This document shows, one piece after another, positions 8,074 through 11,910 of a stretch of 11,910 nucleotides of DNA. Numbering within the stretch: position 1 is the first letter of the stretch; the number at the start of each line of letters is the position of its first letter. The DNA lies in assembly GCA_030038595.1 (NCBI GenBank), contig JASHSW010000188.1, forward strand, positions 1 to 11,910, written 5' to 3'. The translations under genes were made by a program, and so were the position numbers. The stretch comes from Methylovirgula sp. GTDB taxonomy: Bacteria > Pseudomonadota > Alphaproteobacteria > Rhizobiales > Beijerinckiaceae. Under the pieces are notes generated by a model, which saw only the letters and a list, made by a program, of their open reading frames with translations, had not been told where the DNA came from and searched no databases.

Positions 8074-8104
8074 CTAAGATTGCCTTAACCATGTTTGCCT
8101 AACC
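8074..8104 (+). promoter_or_regulatory. CtrA-like binding site with a second half-site
   Basis: CTAA (8074-8077), seven bases, then TTAAC (8085-8089) match the alphaproteobacterial CtrA box TTAA-N7-TTAAC with one mismatch. The right half extends to TTAACCAT, a common CtrA half-site form. A second TTGCCTAACC (8095-8104) repeats TTGCCTTAACC (8080-8090) with one base deleted, so two similar half-sites are about 14-15 bp apart. They lie 45-75 bp before the GTG start of the barrel gene, where a response regulator could control its promoter. CtrA itself is not in the window. Confidence 0.45.
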
Positions 8105-8148
8105 CTCGTTCGGCGCGGCCCGGAGTTCGCCGCGCGAAGCGAGGCAGC

Positions 8149-9906
8149 GTGCCGGTCCGCAGCAAAGACCGCCTCAAGGTCGTCATGACTTCGGCGGCTG
8201 CGATGCTTATCGTCGCCGCGAGCGCCTCGGTATGGGCGCAGAGCGGCAATCCAACCGCGCTGCGCGGCACCGCTTCCCAGGGGGTGGACGACCAGGATCA
8301 GAGTCCCAGTCAACAGGATCAGCAGTCCGACCAGCAGCCATCCGACGAGCCGCCGGATGCAGCGCAGGAGGGCGCTGCGGAATTGCGCGGCATCGATGCG
8401 CCCGATTTCGGGGCGATGCAGCCCGCAGGCAACGATTCTTCGCTACAAGCGCAGGGCGCCCCGGCTGCAAATCCGATCGACTCCGAAGAACCCCAGTACG
8501 GCCTGCCGGCGCCGATCAGCGCAACGTCGAACTACATCAACTATGGCGCAAAAAAGCCGAAGAAGCCGAAGCTCTATCAGCTGCCCAAGATTCAGCCGCC
8601 GGGCTTGACCCCGTTGCCGCCGCTCACTTCCTACAGGACTGCGCCGGAGACCCTGCCGCGCGGCAGCAATCCGCCGCTCCAAGATCCGAACAATCCCGGT
8701 CCGACGGTCGCGGTTATTCCGCTGCTGCCGCGTCCACCGCGTCCGAAGCCGGACCTAACCCCTTTCGCGCCGGTCGGCGTCGATGTCGGCTCGCTGCGGC
8801 TCGCTCCATATGTCGAGACCGACACCGGCTACGACACCAATCCGAACTTTCTGTCGAGCGACGTCGTAGGTTCGCCCTACGTGCACGGCGAGGCGGGGCT
8901 CAGCGCCCAGTCGTTATGGTCGCAACACAGCCTCACCGCCACGCTGCGCGGCGGCTACTACGATTATTTCAGCGTTCCCGCCGCCAACCGGCCGGAAGCA
9001 ACGGGGACGGTCAGCGGCCGGATCGACGTGCTGCGCGACACGCAGATCAACCTCGTGAGCACCTTCGACGTCGAGACGCAGCAGCCCGGCTCGCCAATTC
9101 TCGCCATTCCCGACAGCGTCTTCATCACCAACCGCCCGCTCATCGTCACCTACGGCCAATCGGCGGGCATCACGCAACAATTCAACCGCCTCTCGGTGAG
9201 CCTCAAAGGCGCCTTCGCCCGCTATAGTTTTGGCGACGCGACACAGTCGAACGGAACGATCCTCCCGCTCTCGCTGGACGATTTCAACGATTATGGCGTC
9301 GAAGGCCGCGCCTCCTACGAACTGACGCCCTCGCTGACCCCCTATGTCGACGTGCTCGGCGACCGGCGCAGCTACGATCATTTTACCGACGTCTATGGGT
9401 TTGAGCGCAGTTCGAACGGTGTCGCCGAGAAGATCGGCGCCACCCTCGAAATCACCCGGTTGCTGACCGGCGACATCGCGGTGGGTTATGCGAACCGCGT
9501 TTATGTCGATCCGCGCTTGCCAAATCTCAGCGCGCCGACCATCGACGCGAACCTTGTCTATTCGATAACGCCGCTGACCACGGCAACCCTGACCGCGTCG
9601 ACGTTTCTTTCGGAGACCACGCTCGCCTACGCCTCGGGCGCGGTCAGCCGCAGCGTGAGCCTCAACCTGTCGCAGGCGCTGCGCCCCGATCTCACGCTCT
9701 CGGGGACCGTCACCTATCAAAACAACGTTTACGACGGATCGCCGATCATTGAGCAGTTTTACTCGGGAACGCTGCGCGCCGACTACAATCTTTCGCGTTA
9801 CGTCGTTCTCACCGGCAGCGTTACGCACCAACGCTTCCTAAGCACGGCGCCGTATTTCAATTATACGGACGACATCTTCCTGCTCGGTCTGCGGCTGCAG
9901 GACTGA
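8149..9906 (+). CDS. Outer-membrane beta-barrel protein (BBP2-like) with long disordered N-terminal region
   Basis: A 585-residue exported protein. Residues 1-30 are a signal peptide (basic start, hydrophobic AAAMLIVAASASVWA, then QS). Residues 45-75 are rich in Asp and Gln (DDQDQSPSQQDQQSDQQ). Residues 135-210 are Lys/Pro-rich, with runs such as KKPKKPK and RPPRPKPD. From about 216 (LRLAPYVETDTGYDTNPN) to the end, alternating amphipathic strands rich in Tyr, Thr, Ser and Leu form a likely beta-barrel like putative beta-barrel porin 2. It ends GLRLQD, without the usual terminal aromatic residue. The GTG at 8149 has GAGG just upstream and gives a normal signal peptide; an upstream in-frame TTG (8095) and an ATG at 8185 are alternatives. 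The gene ends 4 bp from galU. Function is unknown; a role in surface polysaccharide or envelope is inference. Confidence 0.82.
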   Translation: MPVRSKDRLKVVMTSAAAMLIVAASASVWAQSGNPTALRGTASQGVDDQDQSPSQQDQQSDQQPSDEPPDAAQEGAAELRGIDAPDFGAMQPAGNDSSLQAQGAPAANPIDSEEPQYGLPAPISATSNYINYGAKKPKKPKLYQLPKIQPPGLTPLPPLTSYRTAPETLPRGSNPPLQDPNNPGPTVAVIPLLPRPPRPKPDLTPFAPVGVDVGSLRLAPYVETDTGYDTNPNFLSSDVVGSPYVHGEAGLSAQSLWSQHSLTATLRGGYYDYFSVPAANRPEATGTVSGRIDVLRDTQINLVSTFDVETQQPGSPILAIPDSVFITNRPLIVTYGQSAGITQQFNRLSVSLKGAFARYSFGDATQSNGTILPLSLDDFNDYGVEGRASYELTPSLTPYVDVLGDRRSYDHFTDVYGFERSSNGVAEKIGATLEITRLLTGDIAVGYANRVYVDPRLPNLSAPTIDANLVYSITPLTTATLTASTFLSETTLAYASGAVSRSVSLNLSQALRPDLTLSGTVTYQNNVYDGSPIIEQFYSGTLRADYNLSRYVVLTGSVTHQRFLSTAPYFNYTDDIFLLGLRLQD

Positions 9907-9910
9907 ATCC

Positions 9911-10792
9911 CTAAACGCTGCCGACGAGGCTTTTCAGAAGAGCGCGAAACTCGCCGGCGATCTCCGGGTTGGCGAGCGCAAAGGCGATATTGGCGCTTAG
10001 GAATCCAAGCCGCGAACCGCAATCATAGGTCTTGCCGTCGAAACGCACGCCATGGAAGGCTTGCTTCGCGGCGAGCACCTTCATGGCGTCGGTCAGCTGG
10101 ATTTCGCCGCCGGCGCCCTTTTGCCCCTTTTCGAGAATCGGAAGAATCTCGGGCGAGAGGACGTAGCGGCCGGAGATGATGAGATTGGATGGCGCCGTGC
10201 CCTTCGGCTTCTCGACCATGCCGGTGATCTCGAACGTCGCGCCGTAGTCCTTGCCGACCGAGACCACGCCGTATTTGTGCGTTTCCTCGGGAGGCACTTC
10301 CTCGACGGCGATGATATTGCCGCCATGTTTCTCGTAGGCCGCGATGCATTGGGCAAGGCAGCGTTGCTTGGATCCCGCGGCCATGGTCAGCATGTCCGGC
10401 AGAACGACGGCGAAGGGCTCCTCGCCGACAATGTCGCGCGCGCACCAGACCGCGTGGCCGAGCCCCAGCGGCGCCTGTTGGCGAGTGAAGCTCATCGAGC
10501 CTGGCTTCGGCAGGTCGTTCGTCAAGGCTTGCAGTTCCTTGGTCTTGCCGCGCTTCTGCAGGACGTCTTCGAGCTCATAGGCCGTGTCGAAATAATCTTC
10601 GATCACCGCCTTGTTGCGGCCGGTGACGAAAATGCAATGTTCGATGCCCGCCTCGCAGGCCTCGTCGACCACGTGCTGGAGGATGGGGCGGTCGACGACA
10701 GTCAACATTTCCTTGGGAATGGATTTGGTGGCCGGCAGGAAACGCGTTCCAAGGCCGGCAACCGGAAAGACAGCCTTGCGTACGCGCTGCAT
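9911..10792 (-). CDS. galU: UTP-glucose-1-phosphate uridylyltransferase
   Basis: Makes UDP-glucose from UTP and glucose-1-phosphate in the cytosol, supplying exopolysaccharide, LPS and glucan synthesis. The 293-residue length is typical. Motifs are AVFPVAGLGTRFLPATKSIPKEM (7-29), the nucleotide-binding signature with its conserved Arg and Lys, then LPDML (131-135), KYGVV (173-177), VEKP (193-196), GEIQLTDA (229-236) and FDGKTYDCGS (251-260), spanning the whole enzyme. The start at 10792 fits the family N-terminus; the ribosome site is weak. It is divergent from galE across a 129-bp spacer and convergent with the barrel gene, with no room for a terminator between the stops. GalU provides the substrate of GalE next door. 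Confidence 0.97.
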   Translation of the reverse strand: MQRVRKAVFPVAGLGTRFLPATKSIPKEMLTVVDRPILQHVVDEACEAGIEHCIFVTGRNKAVIEDYFDTAYELEDVLQKRGKTKELQALTNDLPKPGSMSFTRQQAPLGLGHAVWCARDIVGEEPFAVVLPDMLTMAAGSKQRCLAQCIAAYEKHGGNIIAVEEVPPEETHKYGVVSVGKDYGATFEITGMVEKPKGTAPSNLIISGRYVLSPEILPILEKGQKGAGGEIQLTDAMKVLAAKQAFHGVRFDGKTYDCGSRLGFLSANIAFALANPEIAGEFRALLKSLVGSV

Positions 10793-10833
10793 GGGCTCGC
10801 TTCTGCAAATGACGGCGATCGGACGCCGCGCCC

Positions 10834-10862
10834 ACCTAAGATGCCGGCAAGCCCGCCGTCAA
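10834..10862 (-). promoter_or_regulatory. Candidate promoter for galU
   Basis: On the minus strand, TTGACG (10862-10857) and TTAGGT (10839-10834) are 17 bp apart, about 41 bases before the galU ATG. The -35 is a strong alphaproteobacterial match; the -10 is poor. The palindrome at 10869-10880 lies just upstream of the -35, a usual position for an activator or repressor site. Confidence 0.35.
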
Positions 10863-10868
10863 CTCGGC

Positions 10869-10880
10869 CGGGTTAACCCG
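10869..10880. promoter_or_regulatory. 12-bp perfect palindrome between galU and galE
   Basis: CGGGTTAACCCG reads the same on both strands, in the 129-bp divergent spacer, 41 bp before galE and next to the galU -35-like element. Its centre, GGTTAACC, contains a TTAACC half-site on each strand, similar to the CtrA half-site seen before the barrel gene, but no second TTAA lies seven bases away. It could be an operator shared by both genes. Confidence 0.35.
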
Positions 10881-10921
10881 ACGTTCGGTTCTTCTGGGCA
10901 GGATCGCCATGGAGGTTTTTG

Positions 10922-11910
10922 ATGGCAGTTCTGGTCACGGGCGGGGCCGGCTATATCGGCGGCCATATGGTCCTCGCGCTTCTCGACGCGGGCGAAGAGG
11001 TGGTCGTGCTCGACGACCTCTCGACAGGCTTCGCATGGGCCGTGCCGAAAGCGGCGCATCTCGTCGTCGGCGACGTCGCCGATCCTGTGCAACTAAAGGA
11101 AATTGCCGTCCGGCATCGGGTCGAGGCGATCGCTCATTTCGCGGCCAAGATCGTGGTACCCGACTCAGTGGCCGACCCACTCGGCTATTATTTCAGCAAT
11201 ACCGTCAAGGCCCGCGCTCTCGCCGAATTCGCAGTGCGCAACGGGATCAAGAGCTTCATCTTTTCCTCGACCGCCGCCGTTTATGGGGAACCGGCGGTCA
11301 ACCCGATCTTCGAAACGGCGCAACCGGCGCCGATCAACCCGTACGGGCGATCGAAACTCATGGTCGAGTGGATGCTCGAGGACGCCGCCAAAGTTCATGG
11401 TCTCTCCTATGTGGCCCTGCGCTACTTCAACGTAGCCGGAGCCGACCCGAAGGGTCGGCTTGGCCAGTCAACCCCTAACGCGACGCACCTCATTAAGGTT
11501 GCAGTGCAGGCTGCACTTGGGCTGCGCCCGGGAATGGATGTGTTCGGCACCGACTATCCCACCCCGGACGGGACCTGCGTGCGCGACTACATCCAAGTAA
11601 GCGATTTGATCGCCGCGCATCTGCTGGCGCTCGGCCATTTGCGGCGCGGCGGCGAAAGCCTCGTGTTGAACTGCGGATACGGGCACGGCCATTCGGTGCG
11701 CGAGGTCATCGACGTCGTCAAAAAAATATCCGGGAACGATTTCGAAGTCCGACTTACGGGGCGACGCGCCGGCGATCCGGCGGCGCTGGTCGCGGGCGCG
11801 CAATCCGTGCGGGAACGGCTTGGCTGGAGGCCGAACTATGACAATCTCACGGAGATCGTTCGGCAAGCGTACCAGTGGGAACGGAAGTTGCGCGACGGAA
11901 CCTTCGCCAA
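10922..11910 (+). CDS. galE: UDP-glucose 4-epimerase (3' end cut by window)
   Basis: Interconverts UDP-glucose and UDP-galactose using bound NAD in the cytosol. It feeds galactose into LPS and exopolysaccharide; the rhizobial equivalent is ExoB. The frame is open from ATG 10922 to the edge, giving 329 residues; the family is about 325-340, so only a few codons are missing. Motifs are VTGGAGYIGGH (5-15, NAD-binding Gly-rich loop), DDLSTG (31-36), FSSTAAVYG (114-122), PYGRSK with Tyr141 and Lys145 (the YxxxK catalytic pair), RYFNVAGADP (167-176) and DGTCVRDYIQVSDL (216-229). GGAGGT at 10911-10916, 5 bases before the ATG, is a near-perfect ribosome site. It is divergent from galU and works directly on the GalU product. 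Confidence 0.96.
   Translation, partial: MAVLVTGGAGYIGGHMVLALLDAGEEVVVLDDLSTGFAWAVPKAAHLVVGDVADPVQLKEIAVRHRVEAIAHFAAKIVVPDSVADPLGYYFSNTVKARALAEFAVRNGIKSFIFSSTAAVYGEPAVNPIFETAQPAPINPYGRSKLMVEWMLEDAAKVHGLSYVALRYFNVAGADPKGRLGQSTPNATHLIKVAVQAALGLRPGMDVFGTDYPTPDGTCVRDYIQVSDLIAAHLLALGHLRRGGESLVLNCGYGHGHSVREVIDVVKKISGNDFEVRLTGRRAGDPAALVAGAQSVRERLGWRPNYDNLTEIVRQAYQWERKLRDGTFA

Noticed and set aside
7883..8092. A 69-codon minus-strand ORF in the gapR/barrel gap
   Set aside because: Its product is Pro/Arg/His-rich with no fold pattern, and its start overlaps the CtrA-like site; a weak AGG before the ATG is not enough support.
8914..9831. A 305-codon open frame on the minus strand inside the barrel gene
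   Set aside because: The plus-strand frame has a signal peptide, barrel pattern and ribosome site; the minus frame is Arg/Gly-rich with none of these.
10052..10876. A 274-codon open frame on the plus strand opposite galU
   Set aside because: galU is unmistakable on the other strand, and this frame has no family features.

Overview
The window looks like chromosomal DNA from an alphaproteobacterium of the Hyphomicrobiales (Rhizobiales), possibly near Beijerinckiaceae/Methylocystaceae. The evidence is high GC, strong GC bias at third codon positions, the 41-residue cysteine-free form of L36, the purL-bolA-grxD cluster, the gapR (DUF2312) gene and the family make-up (DUF1036, N-formylglutamate amidohydrolase, BBP2-type barrel). 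The genus is a guess. No mobile elements, CRISPR arrays, tRNA or rRNA genes were seen.

Layout, left to right. (1) The 3' end of an unrecognised gene (1-102), then a 198-bp gap. (2) A compact + strand cluster: purL (purine synthesis), bolA and grxD (a BolA/CGFS-glutaredoxin pair of the iron-sulfur/iron network), then rpmJ (L36) as its own short unit. (3) A secreted TPR protein on +, convergent with pyk (pyruvate kinase) on -, their stop codons overlapping. (4) A 267-bp gap upstream of pyk, then a secreted DUF1036 protein on -, divergent from an N-formylglutamate amidohydrolase on +, followed by gapR (nucleoid protein) on +. (5) A 298-bp gap with a CtrA-like box and a repeated half-site, then a large outer-membrane beta-barrel protein on +, ending 4 bp from galU on -. 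(6) A 129-bp divergent spacer holding a 12-bp perfect palindrome, then galE on +, which runs off the right edge a few codons before its expected end.

Functional themes. Most genes are housekeeping: purine synthesis, Fe-S/glutaredoxin, ribosome, glycolysis and nucleoid. The right-hand third is envelope-related. galU makes UDP-glucose, galE interconverts UDP-glucose and UDP-galactose, and the adjacent barrel protein could serve the same surface layer. This last link is inference from proximity only. The CtrA-like site before the barrel gene suggests possible cell-cycle control of the envelope protein.

I found no clear undescribed system. The most interesting parts are the barrel protein with its long acidic/Gln-rich and Pro-rich N-terminal region and CtrA-like upstream site, and the palindrome between galU and galE. 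No gap between genes exceeds 300 bp. Gaps 103-300 and 6471-6650 hold no convincing element beyond short, weak hairpins and repeats.
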